Assembly: GCA_963082975.1 (NCBI GenBank)
Contig: OY720348.1
Coordinates: 22,373,146-22,437,145, forward strand
Length of the DNA stretch: 64,000 nucleotides
Origin: Labia minor
Taxonomy: Eukaryota > Arthropoda > Insecta > Dermaptera > Spongiphoridae
Reading direction: 5' to 3'
Part shown: positions 23,060 to 33,765 of the stretch, in pieces
How positions within the stretch are numbered: position 1 is the first letter of the stretch
How the letters are laid out: every line of letters starts with the position of its first letter
Position numbers and translations under genes: made by a program
The notes under the pieces: generated by a model
Seen by the model: only the letters and a program-made list of their open reading frames with translations
Databases searched by the model: none
Told to the model about the DNA's origin: nothing

Positions 23060-23530
23060 CTTTTTATGTTTCATTCGATTTTTTTTCTATTGTTTTGTAA
23101 TCAATAATTTGGATTGCTCCTGTGGCAAGGCAAGCAAACAAGAGCCGCGTTGATTGATTAAGAAGAAAGGTACAACTCGTTGAGGAGAATATTTGAATTT
23201 TATGTTGCTGGCATGTTCGCCATGTTCGTTCTGTTTTGGATTCGTGCGGTCTTCTCGGATGAAATACGAACTTCGATCGTCGACTCATTCTTTATTTCAT
23301 TCGATGTGACTTGAATTTTCACAAATGAAAACCATTATCATTTTGGCCTCTAACATTAATACAGTTCTACCATTCCATTCCATTTGGACCCCACCATTAG
23401 CTATCAGATCAATCATTTAGTTTGGACACCAATGGATATACTATCTTGGACGTTTTATAATTATAATTAAATTCAAATTATCTCTTCTGAGTAACATTTC
23501 GAGGTTCTTTCTTCATTAAGGTTCAAATAG
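23060..23530. other. Unique island, no product recognised
   Basis: Less AT-rich, notably 23120-23300 (TGTTCGCCATGTTCGTTCTG, GATCGTCGACTCATTC). It matches no repeat in the window. A 74-codon minus-strand frame here has no domain I recognise. Confidence 0.4.
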
Positions 23531-23540
23531 TTCAGTTATT

Positions 23541-23809
23541 ACTATCTCGCCAAGGTATTGCGATCACGAAAATTTTCGATATCGAGATTTTGATGTTTTT
23601 ATACGTTTTAAAGGCACCTGAGTCATTTTCACTAAGGTTGAGAAAAATGTCTGTCTGTGTGTGTATAGACAAGATTACGCAAAAACGGTTTGAGCTAGAA
23701 TAATGAAATTTGGTACACGGGCATTATGCAAAATTCGTAGTTTTCTATCAACTTTTGAGAAATGTAGCTTATCCGGAAGAGGGTCATTACCTACAACGTT
23801 TTGATTATT
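23541..23809 (+). mobile_element. HINE-1 copy G, truncated
   Basis: ACTATCTCGCCAAGGTATTG start through the core TGAAATTTGGTACACGGGC and TACAACGTTTTGATT, where it is cut by the start of copy H. Only the 5' half is present. Confidence 0.85.
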
Positions 23810-24350
23810 ACTATCTCGCCAGAGATAGTATTGCGATCACGAAAATTTTCGATGACGAGATTTTGATGTTTTTGTACGTTTTGAAGTTCCCTGAGTCATT
23901 TTCACTGAGGCTGGGAAAAATGTCAGTGGGTGTGTATGTAGACAAGATTACGGAAAAACGGTTTGAGCTATAAGAATGAAATTTGGTACACGGGCATTAT
24001 TCAAAATTCGAAGTTTCCTATTCACTTTTGAGAAATGTAGCTCATCCGGAAGAGGATTTTTACGTGTACCACATTTTATTTCCTCTAAACTGACCGTAAA
24101 AATAAAGATATGTTTGATAGTTTTTCACATGATTAAAAATTGTATAAAACTGCTATATGTAGAATTTCAGCTTGATTGAATCGCTTAAAGTACCGGAATT
24201 AATTTTTTAACAAGTTGACTCGAAATCACGCGCCAGCATGTGACTCGGTGCCATCAACAAAGGGCCAAACACGCGCTGGTTTAATATATATTTATTAATT
24301 TTTATTTATAATTTTAATTAAATTTAATTTAAATTTAAATTTAATTTAAA
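23810..24350 (+). mobile_element. HINE-1 copy H, tandem with G, 3' end lost
   Basis: Starts with the intact ACTATCTCGCCAGAGATAGT inside the T-rich part of copy G and runs to the AAATTTAATTTAAATTTAA stretch. It fades out before the terminal hairpin. Head-to-tail arrangement with copy G. The other half of G does not follow, so this is not a simple clean nested insertion. Confidence 0.85.
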
Positions 24351-24615
24351 CACAAAGAAAGAAAAAAATAAATAAAAAGGAATAACTAAAATCGTTTCTC
24401 CTCTAATCTTAAAAATCTTATTTTCTAAACAAATAAAAGAAAATAATTATGTATTTTTATGTTATATTTTGATGATTATATATTATAACTTATTGAATTT
24501 TTTTTTTATTTTTGAATTAAATTTATTTTATTTTTTGGAATCCCGGGAAATGTATTTTTAATTTTCCCGATTCCCGGGAACGAAAATACTCCGGAAAAAT
24601 AACCCACTAGAGGTG

Positions 24616-24734
24616 ATATAAAACTACGAATTTTGGATAATGCCCGTGTACCAAATTTCATGATTCTAGCTCAAACCGTTTTTGCGTAATCTTGTCTACA
24701 TACGCACACACCCACACATCCACACAAACATTAA
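24616..24734 (-). mobile_element. HINE-1 copy I, core fragment
   Basis: Only the core remains: TACGAATTTTGGATAATGCC, CCGTGTACCAAATTTCATG and the (CACA)n microsatellite. Neither terminus is present. Confidence 0.8.
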
Positions 24735-24787
24735 AAAATATTATTATAAAAAAAAAGATAAAGTTATAAACAATAAAATATTATTTA

Positions 24788-24960
24788 TGATGGATAACGG
24801 GGTAGAATTCCTTAATAAGGGATAGAATGTCTATGACAACATGTGACCTCATGATTTCTGCCCCCTCATTCGTTTCTTCTTGGGGAAATGTCTCCCTCTC
24901 TCTCTCTCTTTGAAAGAATTCCTATATTCTTATAGTTTTAACATATACTACTAGTGTTGA
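24788..24960 (+). repeat. Dispersed repeat R, degraded copy 4
   Basis: GGATAACGGGGTAG, TGTGACCTCATGATTTCTGC and a (CT)n stretch correspond to the left part of R (10612 and 26340). No hairpin pair follows. Confidence 0.45.
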
Positions 24961-25969
24961 TTTCTGTACTTCATATAGGTTAAGCTCGATCGAGAGATGA
25001 TCTAAAAAACCAAAGTATTTTATATCCAATCGCAGAACGCGATTCTGAAAATGGCATCCTGTAAATCTTCTATCCTCAACGAAAAATTGCTTCGGAGGTT
25101 GATTCGCATCATTGAACTAAAACGAATCTTGGTGAAAATAGATTGTCAGATAGACCTATAATGATAACGATTTTAATGTTATATATTATATGTATATATC
25201 GAAATCATAAATAAGCCGTCATCTTTCATTTTATCCAACAATTCTATTTTAATTAGCATTATGAAAATTCTTCTAATTAATTTCTCTAATATATAATAAC
25301 AAAACTTTTCTTTTTTTTGTTTTGTTTTTCTTAATTATATAAACATATTAATAGATACGCCATTCATTTTATTTGTAAAAAGTCACGCCATCCATTTCCT
25401 TAATAAAAAAAAAGTTTTTTTGAAAAGGGTTTTTAATTTGAAAAAGGATCAATGTTTATATATATATCATAATGGAATGAATTTTATCTTCATTTTTTTA
25501 TTATTTCTCTTCCGAAGAGCAAAATTTAACTTTATAAGGTATAAGTACCTCAAACACCGAGCTATCGGTCGACTCTTTAACAAATTTATACAATTTATTA
25601 TTATAAAGTTTAAAAATTTTACTATTTTTTAATTATTTATTACAATTGTTAAATTGGTTTTCTAAAAATGACCCATCAAAAATTTGTTTCCTAAAATGGT
25701 ACAAATTTATTAAAATAATTTTCATTTTAAGATGAAAAATATATATAAATATATTACTAGATAAAATATTTGATCCTATATTATATATATATATATATAT
25801 TGTTATAATTAGATGGCTTCAGTTTTATATTATTCAAAGTATATAGAGAGTGTTTCGACCAAGGATTACTACTGATAATAAGATAAATTCTCAACTTGTC
25901 TATATTTTAATTAAGAAAGGAGGTAATATTTTTTTCTTTTTATTTATAATAATCATTTATATTATTTAT
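24961..25969. other. Non-coding DNA
   Basis: A unique patch at about 24960-25160, then AT-rich simple sequence with (AT)n at 25780-25800. No gene recognised; the frame at 25420-25632 is low complexity. Confidence 0.5.
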
Positions 25970-26330
25970 AAATAAATTAAAATTAAAAATATTTATTTTA
26001 ATATAATCAATTTACGAAATATATTATATATATATTAAATATATTATATATATATTAAATATATTAAATATATATTATGTTACAGACCATCTTTTGGTGC
26101 CTACGTTTAAGAGCTGTATGTTTTATGTTTTAATTTTAATTTATGTTCTTTTAAATGATTTGAAATTGTTTAATATATTGTGTTGTTTATTTATTTTAAA
26201 TCATAATCTTAATCTTAAAAATATCCATAGTTCTAAGAAATAATTTTCTTTAAAGTATCAAGTACGGACCAGGCACCAGGCAATATATATATATATATAT
26301 ATATATATTGCAAGTATAATAAGATAAAAA
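25970..26330 (+). mobile_element. Family Q, 3' part, plus an inverted Q end
   Basis: Contains ATTACGAAAT-like sequence, ACCATCTTTTGGTGCCTACG, TTAAGAGCTGTATGTTTTAT and a degenerate end (GTACGGACCAGGCACCAGG). After an (AT)n run, TTGCAAGTATAATAAGATAA is a Q left terminus in reverse orientation, directly before repeat R. Confidence 0.5.
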
Positions 26331-26339
26331 TATAAAAAA

Positions 26340-27347
26340 TAATATAAAAAAGACTTTTAGAAAGATTTTGGCGGGTAACGGGGTAGTCTCTTCTCTATGA
26401 TCCCAATAGAAAAGATTTCTACTTCAGGGAGTAGCGTCCCTGCCCTCACGTGAGCTCATGTCCTTCACCCGTTGACTCCTTTCCTTCCTATTTCCTTACA
26501 CTTTACTTTTCCCCCCTCCCTTGATCCTTCAAAAAATCAAGTTTATTTGGATGAAGGAGAATATCTAGCATAGATTCATTGAAAAGAAAAAAAAATTAAA
26601 TCTTGTCCCTTATAGGAGACTCTATTAAGTCTCCTATATATATTTGAATTAACCCCCCTTCGGGGGGTTAATTCAAATATATCCAGATTACGTCAATCTT
26701 TCGACTAGCAAAACCCGGTAAATTACCAGTGAGACATTTGTTATAAGTGCCTCTGAGAGGACCCACCTCTCCAACGCTTCGCACTAGTAGAAAATTTGGA
26801 ACTCATATTTATAGTACTCTTTGGAGAATTAGAAAAAACACATCTATTCAATGTTTTTCAGTTTATTAAAATTTTTAACTAAATCTTGTAAATTGTGACC
26901 CTAGACAATCAATTGAACAGAATTTTAGCCAGATTCTAAATAAAATTGATTTTTAGTATCATTAAATGGAAAATTTTAATTAATTTTAATATCCGTTTAT
27001 TTTTACAGTTCAAAAAAAATATTGCCTTATAACAACAGGTAAAACCTAAACGAATAGATTCATTATGAAACGTAGATTCATTTTCACTAGTATTATATAA
27101 TTTTACGGTGCTTCGTTAATTAAATATTAATTATTGAATTTTGACAGATGAAAAGATTCGCTGCCATGTCGATTGGCGGGCACCTCCAATGCTTTGCTTA
27201 TCCGTGACCTTGAAGGGGACAATTATTTTTTAATTCCAGCATAGCAATCTCTTGCTTACCCCAATCCATTGGAATGAGATTCAACTGCCTCTGGTCATAT
27301 TTCCCTAAAACACGCTTGCAATATACTCTACATTAATTTTACATATC
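26340..27347 (+). repeat. Dispersed repeat R, copy 1 (~1 kb)
   Basis: Closely matches 40590-41578 over its whole length, with scattered substitutions and small indels. Landmarks: GGGTAACGGGGTAGTCTCTT, CCCTGCCCTCACGTGAGCTC, the two hairpins at 26611-26682, AGTGAGACATTTGTTATAAG, and CGCTTGCAATATACTCTAC at the right end. No transposase or reverse transcriptase. A short frame open in copy 2 (41385-41567) is broken here by an insertion, which argues against coding. The nature of the element is unknown. Confidence 0.75.
26611..26682. other. Tandem hairpin pair in repeat R copy 1
   Basis: Hairpin 1: 26611-26621 pairs with 26628-26638 (11 bp, loop CTATTA). Hairpin 2: 26638-26658 pairs perfectly with 26662-26682 (21 bp; six C facing six G around a TTC loop). 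The orthologous positions in copy 2 (40862-40934) are also perfectly paired. The stem pair A26648-T26672 is C40900-G40924 there, a compensatory change. It could be a terminator-like, RNA-structural or recombination signal. Confidence 0.8.
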
Positions 27348-27429
27348 CATCTTCTATTTTAATATATTATTTGATTTCATTAAGTTAAAATATTATATCA
27401 TAATAGAAACCAGTATTTTTATTTTTTTT

Positions 27430-27514
27430 ATATCTTATCTTAGTATACTAGCAAAAGTTACATATACAAATATATATATATATATATTTGCTAGTATAAT
27501 TAGATAAGTTGTTT
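27430..27514. mobile_element. Mini-element: two family Q left ends inverted
   Basis: CTTATCTTAGTATACTAGCA at the left and TTTGCTAGTATAATTAGATAAG at the right are reverse-complement copies of the Q left terminus. They flank only about 40 bp of (AT)n. Either a minimal deletion derivative or a head-to-head junction. Confidence 0.6.
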
Positions 27515-27599
27515 ATGATAGTATTCTTCTTTATCCAATAAATAATTGATTTTATTTTCTATTTTTAAGAAATACTATTAAAATTCGTAACAACCACAT

Positions 27600-28430
27600 T
27601 TCACTAAAAATATTCTCACCAATCTTTTCTCACTCACCCATTCTGGTGTAGTGTCCCCCGCATCATATAACCTTGGCATGAAGATGCATAGACCTCATTT
27701 AAACTACATTCCTTTAGCTACATATCTCTATCCTGAGCCATTTCCATCCAATCCATATCTTCACCCAAAATATTCTTGCCCCCTCCCCACCCTTGGGTGT
27801 TTTCCATTTGGCTTCCACCCCCTCTCCTCCCTTTCACATTCACATTGATAATATTCTCTTTGATAGGTAGGTGATAGTAGCTGCAACATTTCAAATTCGT
27901 TTTCATACAACAAAGGTGTCCACATTTTTTTTTTTATTTTTTATTTTTTTTTTTTTTTATTTTAATGTCAATCCCATTCAACATTCAATCAATCGATAAG
28001 TATTAATTTTATTTTTTATAATATTATTATATAAATTTTTACTCCAATAGAATTATTTATATTATGATTTCCCTTTCCTCTCCCACCCTTTTTGTTATTC
28101 ATTCGATCTTTTGTTTGGCTTGAAATTATATTAAAATTCAATGCAATCAAAAATATATATAAGAAAACATTACCAATGCAAAAGAAAAAAAAATATATAG
28201 GATACATAATGGAATAGATTATTTATTGGACCATTTGGACTTGTGGGACTGTTTATTTTGTATTCCGCTATTTTAGATAAAACATCGTTTCATTCATGAA
28301 TAAATTTCACCATCCTACTAATTTTAATTAATAACAACATTTTATGTTGCATAATTCATTTCATTATTTTATTTATTTATTTATATATTTTTTATTCCCT
28401 TTTTTTTTTGAATTGTTATTTGATTTTCTA
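27600..28430. other. Non-coding, pyrimidine-rich DNA
   Basis: C/T-rich unique sequence at 27620-27850 and poly-T at 27925-27960. Open frames on both strands here are low complexity or proline-rich by composition. No domain recognised. Confidence 0.5.
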
Positions 28431-28441
28431 TATGTCTATAC

Positions 28442-29179
28442 CAGTGATTCTCAACCACTGTTCCACGGCACTTTTGTGTGCCACGGGATTTTCAAAATGT
28501 GCAAATTTTACAAATGTAAAGTTCAAATTAAGATAAAGTACTTATTTATTTTATATGTATGCAGTAACGGCCCGAGCTCTAATGGCGCCCTAGGCCAAGG
28601 GTCTAAAGTTCGCCCCATATGTTTTAACAAGCAAAAAAAAACCACTTACTTTGAAAACTGCAACACTAAATATTATTTTAAAAGATTAATACTTGTGTAG
28701 GTAGTGTTACAATAATATTTATGGTTGCTATGACTATACCAACGGTATTGTGATTAATATGCAAAATATTTTTAAAAATGTAATAATTTACTACTTATTT
28801 TAAATAAACGCAATTTTTTTATTGCGTACCATAATTTTTTATTTACTATTAAGTCTTATAAGCCCTGATATCTTCCGAAGGATTAATTTTTTTTTTCATA
28901 ATGGCGCCCCTGCCAGCCAAGCGCCCCAAGCCATGGCCTTACTGGCTCGGCTCTAGGGCCGGCCCTGTATGTATGTAAAAAAAGGTAAAATGTTTTTGCG
29001 ATCAGGTTCTTAAACATTATCGACTTTTTTCAATATGGTTCTAAAAAAAAAGAAAAGGTAAATTGTTTTTTTTCAAAATGGTAAATAGGTAAATAACTTT
29101 TTTACTTATCTTTTTCTTTGTGTGCCGCCAAATTTTTAAACCGTTAAAAGTGTGCCACGGTAAAAAAAAGTGGTCACTG
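28442..29179. mobile_element. hAT element (outer), with perfect 8-bp target duplication
   Basis: Starts CAGTGATTCTCAACCACTG and ends with its inverted counterpart (CAGTGACCAC on the opposite strand). GTGTGCCACGG blocks lie near both ends. The octamer GTCTATAC is repeated exactly at 28434-28441 and 29180-29187. After removing the inner element and its duplication the original is about 324 bp. No transposase, so it is a non-autonomous MITE. Confidence 0.9.
28562..28967. mobile_element. hAT element (inner), nested, with 8-bp target duplication
   Basis: 406 bp inserted in the outer hAT. The octamer TATGTATG is repeated exactly at 28554-28561 and 28968-28975. Ends are CAGTAACGGCCCGAGCTCTA and, on the other strand, CAGGGCCGGCCCTAGAGCC. 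ATGGCGCCC blocks are near both ends. No coding capacity. Confidence 0.88.
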
Positions 29180-29187
29180 GTCTATAC

Positions 29188-29654
29188 TATCAAAATAAAT
29201 TTGTAAAATAAAGAAAGAAAATTGATTTGAAAAAAAAAAAAAAATAATTAATTAGGAAGATTAAAATTCAGTCTTAATAAAGAAAAAAAATGATCCTCAT
29301 TAAAAGATGTTGTTTATTTTGAATATTTTGGAAAAATAAATACTTACCTTTTCTTAGAAATATTTAATCTCATACTCTAAATAAAAATTATCCAAATTAT
29401 ATATTTAAATAATGAATTATATATATATTATTTAGATTTATACACTTATATACACTTAGAAGATTATTTTACTAATACTAATAACGTGCTTCAATAGATT
29501 TTAATGGGGATAAGAAGAAAATCTATATAAAATAGAACTTGGCCCAGTCACAGTATATCAATTGAGGTGTGTACTTAAATTTAAAGCTGGGACAATCTTT
29601 TGCCCGGGTTACCGCTCACGCGATGCTTCATTTTCTTTCTCTTTGGTGAAGGAA
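29188..29654. other. Non-coding DNA
   Basis: AT-rich, becoming unique and less AT-rich from about 29520 (GCCCGGGTTACCGCTCACGC). No gene recognised. Confidence 0.5.
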
Positions 29655-29724
29655 GTATTTTGAGTAGGTTCTTTAATGCCAAACCATTAAAATAGAACAA
29701 CCTACTTAAAATTACTAGGAAATT
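29655..29724 (+). ncRNA. Candidate small-RNA hairpin
   Basis: About 70 nt folds on itself: AGTATTTTGAGTAGGTT in the left arm faces AACCTACTTAAAATTACT in the right arm, with a loop around GCCAAACC. Arm length and loop size are in the range of a microRNA precursor. It is unique in the window and beside a unique island. No mature sequence is recognised, so it may be chance or a decayed MITE. Confidence 0.25.
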
Positions 29725-30227
29725 GATTTTTTTTAACGGAAAGAACAACTTTACGATACAATAGGTAAGAGAAAATGTTAAAGAATATTAATTAACCATT
29801 AAAAAAAATCTGTTCGGTTCATATTTAAATATAATGTTTATATTCTAATTGTCATTTATTTTTTAGTATTTTGGCCTTAAGGTCTGAAGTTATTTCGAGT
29901 GTTTATGTTTTTTGTAACAATATATTTTTTATCCCTACTTGCAAAATGGTTTCAAAATGATAAAGTTTCGTTACAGATCTTGCACTTGCATTCATTCGAT
30001 CTTAGTTACAGCACTTGCACTTGTTACAGCAGATTCACTGAATCTTGAACAATATCCTGGATATATGGTGGAAGTGACATTCTGAAACAACCCCTTTCGC
30101 CAAACCTCATTCCTCTGATTTCTTCTTATCAGAGTAGATAAAATTGGACTTGTATCTTCACAAACCGGTCACTATCGAAATAAATAAAATCTTGGAAGAT
30201 ATAATGAGGAATTTTAACAACATTATA

Positions 30228-30475
30228 CTTGGAAATTTACCGGGAATTTGTTTCATAACTTTATGAGGGGGGGGGGTGCACGAGCATATCCAATAGAAAA
30301 TCCCCGACTTTTTTTCAATATAGTTCTAAAATAAAAATTAAGATGATTTTGTGAGGAAACTTTTGAACATTTTCGATTTTGCGATGCTCTGAAACATTTC
30401 CGATGGGGGGGGGGGGGGCGATGAAAATTATGATTGAAAATTGGGCCGTGAATACTAAAAGGTTAAGAAACATTG
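30228..30475. mobile_element. hAT-like fragment with two long G-runs
   Basis: The right end AAGGTTAAGAAACATTGTA reads on the other strand as an ACAATGTTTCTTAACCTTTT start, close to the CAGTGTTTCTCAACC class of hAT ends. G-runs lie near 30268-30277 and 30405-30418. The block CCCCGACTTTTTTTCAATAT resembles one in the outer hAT (about 29020). The left terminus was not found. Confidence 0.4.
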
Positions 30476-31346
30476 TATTACAGTGAAACTTTTCCTTCTT
30501 AGCTAAAATTTTTTATTTTATCTGTTATCTCGAAAAAAGGTATCTACTTCAAAAGTAGTCATTTGGTGTCTTCGCTAGTTTGTATTTTAATTATTTTGAT
30601 ACCAATTTCATTCTTGATTAAAATAAATTTGATATAGAAAACAATACAATAATATTTTGTTTACTCATTTTATTCTCACTTTGGATAATTTTATTATTGA
30701 AATAGTACTCGTGAAGAGTACAATTATTTCTAATAATGAGTGGAGTACTCTCAATTGTTTTGATGTCATCCACTCCCTCGGTCCCTCTTTTATCTTTACT
30801 ATCAGGCTAAGAGATCTAACGGTTTTTCTCCCTTCGACCTCTGCCTTTGGAGGATTCTAGAACCAGAAGTCTCATTATGCGACAGCCGAGTCAGAAAGCC
30901 ACTGCATTATTAAACTCGATAATGAAGTGAAAGCAAAAAAAGACTATCTTTAATTTTAAGGAAAAAAATAATACGGTATTTTTATATTTTCTAATATTAT
31001 AAAATAATATTTATAATTTGAATATTGGATATTATATTTTTGTATTTCATCGAATATGAAAAGCATCCTCCAAAGAATTTGTCGAAAGATCAAACCTCAG
31101 AAGAAACATTATCAATTCAAATTAATTATAAATTAAAATAGAAAAAAATATATATATGATAAATTTAACACCGAAATAGAAAAATAAAGCTAAAACATTT
31201 ATTCAAAATTATTTCTATTTTAATATGAATACAAATTAATTCTGTTAGTATCTTTTACTGAAAATAAATTAATAAATTGAATTTTACTTATGTTGTTTAA
31301 TAATTATTAAATAATCACTTTTAACAATTTTTTGATTTTATTTTAT
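30476..31346. other. Non-coding DNA
   Basis: A unique patch at 30740-30920; the rest is AT-rich. A 67-codon frame at 30657-30860 has no recognisable domain. Confidence 0.5.
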
Positions 31347-31590
31347 AGGTGTGAGGCGTGGTAAATGACTTTTGAAGACGAGCATAGTTTAACAGTATCT
31401 GAAAAAATAATACTTACGAACAAAAGAATATTAAATCATAATGGAATGACAGAAAATGAGGAATTATTTGACTTTTATGCACCCTTAAACATAATCGTAA
31501 AATTGAGAAAATTGGAAGTTGGATAAGACACGTGATTGGAATGAGGGAAGAAAGATTGTTGAAAAATTTGTTTATAAAGAATTCAATTGG
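31347..31590 (+). mobile_element. LINE C-terminal fragment, decayed
   Basis: In broken frames it encodes the remains of the CEAW..TFEDE..L motif and, at about 31510, a SWIRHVIGM stretch matching the RWIGHVTRM region of the LINE at 54.7 kb. Frameshifts and stops throughout. Confidence 0.6.
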
Positions 31591-31631
31591 GTGAATTGAC
31601 CAAAGTCACATTGGGTTCACAATATTTTTTT

Positions 31632-31886
31632 ACTTTTTAGCCAGAGCTAGTATTGCGATCACGAAAATTTTCGATGTCGAGATTTTGATGTCTTCATACG
31701 TTTTGAAGGTCCCTGAGTCATTTTTACTTGTAAGGTTGAGAAAAATGTCTCTGTGTGTGAGTATGTAGATAAGATTACGCAAAAACGGTTTGATCTAGAA
31801 TAATGAAATTTGGTTATACGGAAATTATTCAAAATTCGTAGTTTTCTATCAACTTTTGAGAAATGTAGCTCAACTGGAAGCAAGCT
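31632..31886 (+). mobile_element. HINE-1 copy J1, 5' half
   Basis: Starts ACTTTTTAGCCAGAGCTAGT, reads through the microsatellite and core TGAAATTTGGTTATACGG, and stops after AATGTAGCTCAACTGGAAG, where it meets copy J2 in the opposite orientation. Confidence 0.8.
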
Positions 31887-32099
31887 AAAATTCTATATAT
31901 AGCAGTTTTATACAAATTTTATTCATGTGAAAAACTATCAAACATATATGTTTATTTACGGTCAGTTTAGAGAAAAAAAAATGAAAACGTGATAGGTAAT
32001 CACACTCTTCCAAATGAGCTACATTTCTCAAAAGGGGATAGATAATACGAATTTTGACTAATGCCCGTGTACCAAATTTAGTTATTCTAGCTCAAACCA

Positions 32100-32166
<67 letters not shown>

Positions 32167-32266
32167 AATACCTTTTTCTCAATCTTAGTGAAAATAACTC
32201 AGGGACCTTCAAAACGTATAAAAACATCAAAATCTCGACATAAAAATTGAGTAAAAAGTGAGATAA
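31887..32266 (-). mobile_element. HINE-1 copy J2, inverted to J1
   Basis: Runs from AAATTCTATATATAGCAG to the family left end (GTGAGATAAG region), so J1 and J2 form an inverted pair. The microsatellite has expanded to a compound (AC)n(AT)n(AG)n tract at 32098-32166, far longer than in any other copy here. Confidence 0.8.
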
Positions 32267-33389
32267 GAGGCTTATAAGCTCATAATTCTAAAATTATTTC
32301 ATTATTTATTATCTTATTGATAAATGCAAACTATAAAATAATAATTTCTAAAAAATTCTCTAAATATAACCACACAAGTAAATAAGATTATATTTCTTAT
32401 TATATCCTATAAAATAATACGAAACATTATCATTTTAACCACCAACATTTTTTTTTCTTCTTTTTTTTTCTTACTTTTTTCTTTATTCTCTTTTCTGACA
32501 TCAAGTGTTTTGTCGTATATATTTTATGATCAATTTTGAACAGACTATAACTTCTTTTTTTTTATTGATAATGTTATATGAATGTCTTTGTTTCTATTTT
32601 TTTTTTTCTGTTCATTTTTATAGATTGAAGGAGGTTTTAAGTTAAATTTCAATGTAGTTTCTTTAAATTGTTTCTTTAAATAAAAGATTAATTGGTGCTT
32701 ACCGACCGGATATTTTTCCCTTTATTGGCTATGAAAACAAATTCTCGAAAGAAAATTAATGAATAACGGACTTTTAGATCAATTCTATTTTGACTATTCT
32801 TTGTTATGTTTCACTCCTAAACTATAATTGACAAAGTTTGTGTAGATAAAAAAAAAAAAAATCGGAAGGGCTTGTAGTACAAAATGAGAATTGTTGCTCT
32901 GATGGACCAGAATCACGCAACCACTATGCTTTGTTCCTACCACCTGAACACATCTTTGACAAGTCATTTTCTCGAACACTTTTCTTTTTTTTTTCTCCCT
33001 TTCGAATCCTATCAATCTAATCGCCCGCACCCTTTGTGTGCCCTTAAGCCTAAAGGGCTCACGAATATTACTCCAATAATAATTAATCTCTAATGGAAAC
33101 CGTAGGCTCTACACGAAATCTAATCAAAACTTAACTTTTACTTAAAAATAGAAAATCCGACTAGTGCCGATTTTATCATTTTCATTTTCTTTTTATTCAT
33201 TTCCATTTATCTTTTCATTTTTTTTTTATTTTTTTTTTTTTTTTTTATTTAACAAGGTATATTTTATTATGATAAGTTATTCCATTAATTGAATATAACC
33301 AAATTATATTTAAAACTTTCAAATATAGATAAAGGTATAATACATTGATTTTTTTTTTAAAAAAACTTAACTCAAATATATTTATATAT
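32267..33389. other. Non-coding DNA
   Basis: AT-rich with poly-T runs. A unique less AT-rich patch at 32880-33130 (CAGAATCACGCAACCACTAT). No domain in the short frames on either strand. Confidence 0.5.
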
Positions 33390-33765
33390 ATGTTGGTTTA
33401 GGATCCCGTGAAAGTTTTAATATTATGAGAAGTTATTTCTGGTTCATTTTATTGTGAAATTCGAGTTTCGAAGTTTTTTGCGCCGTTTTTGATGTTATTT
33501 TCAAGAGAGTTATTTTTAGGGGGGAGAGATTTTTGGAATAGATAGATAAAAAAATAATAAAAATAATTAAAAAAAAAAATATTATAAAGTTTGTGTGAAT
33601 ACTAAATTCCATTGGAAATAAATAGATCTGAGTATCGACGTTTCGGCGCCATTTTCGAGCTATTTTCAAAAGGGAATATTTTCAGTTTCTTAGTCTGTGT
33701 GACCATAAATCAATGTTCAAAGATTACCCACCCATTCAATCCAAAATCCCAACATAATAAAAAAG
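33390..33765. repeat. Repeat W, diverged copy 2
   Basis: Shares CCGTGAAAGTTTTAATATTATG, GAAGTTATTTCTGG and ACCCACCCATTCAATCC with 2905-3260. The inverted right arm is not clear here. Overlapping short open frames are fortuitous. Confidence 0.45.

Noticed and set aside
28344..28700. 118-codon frame
   Set aside because: It crosses the boundaries of the two nested hAT elements, so it cannot be one ancestral gene.
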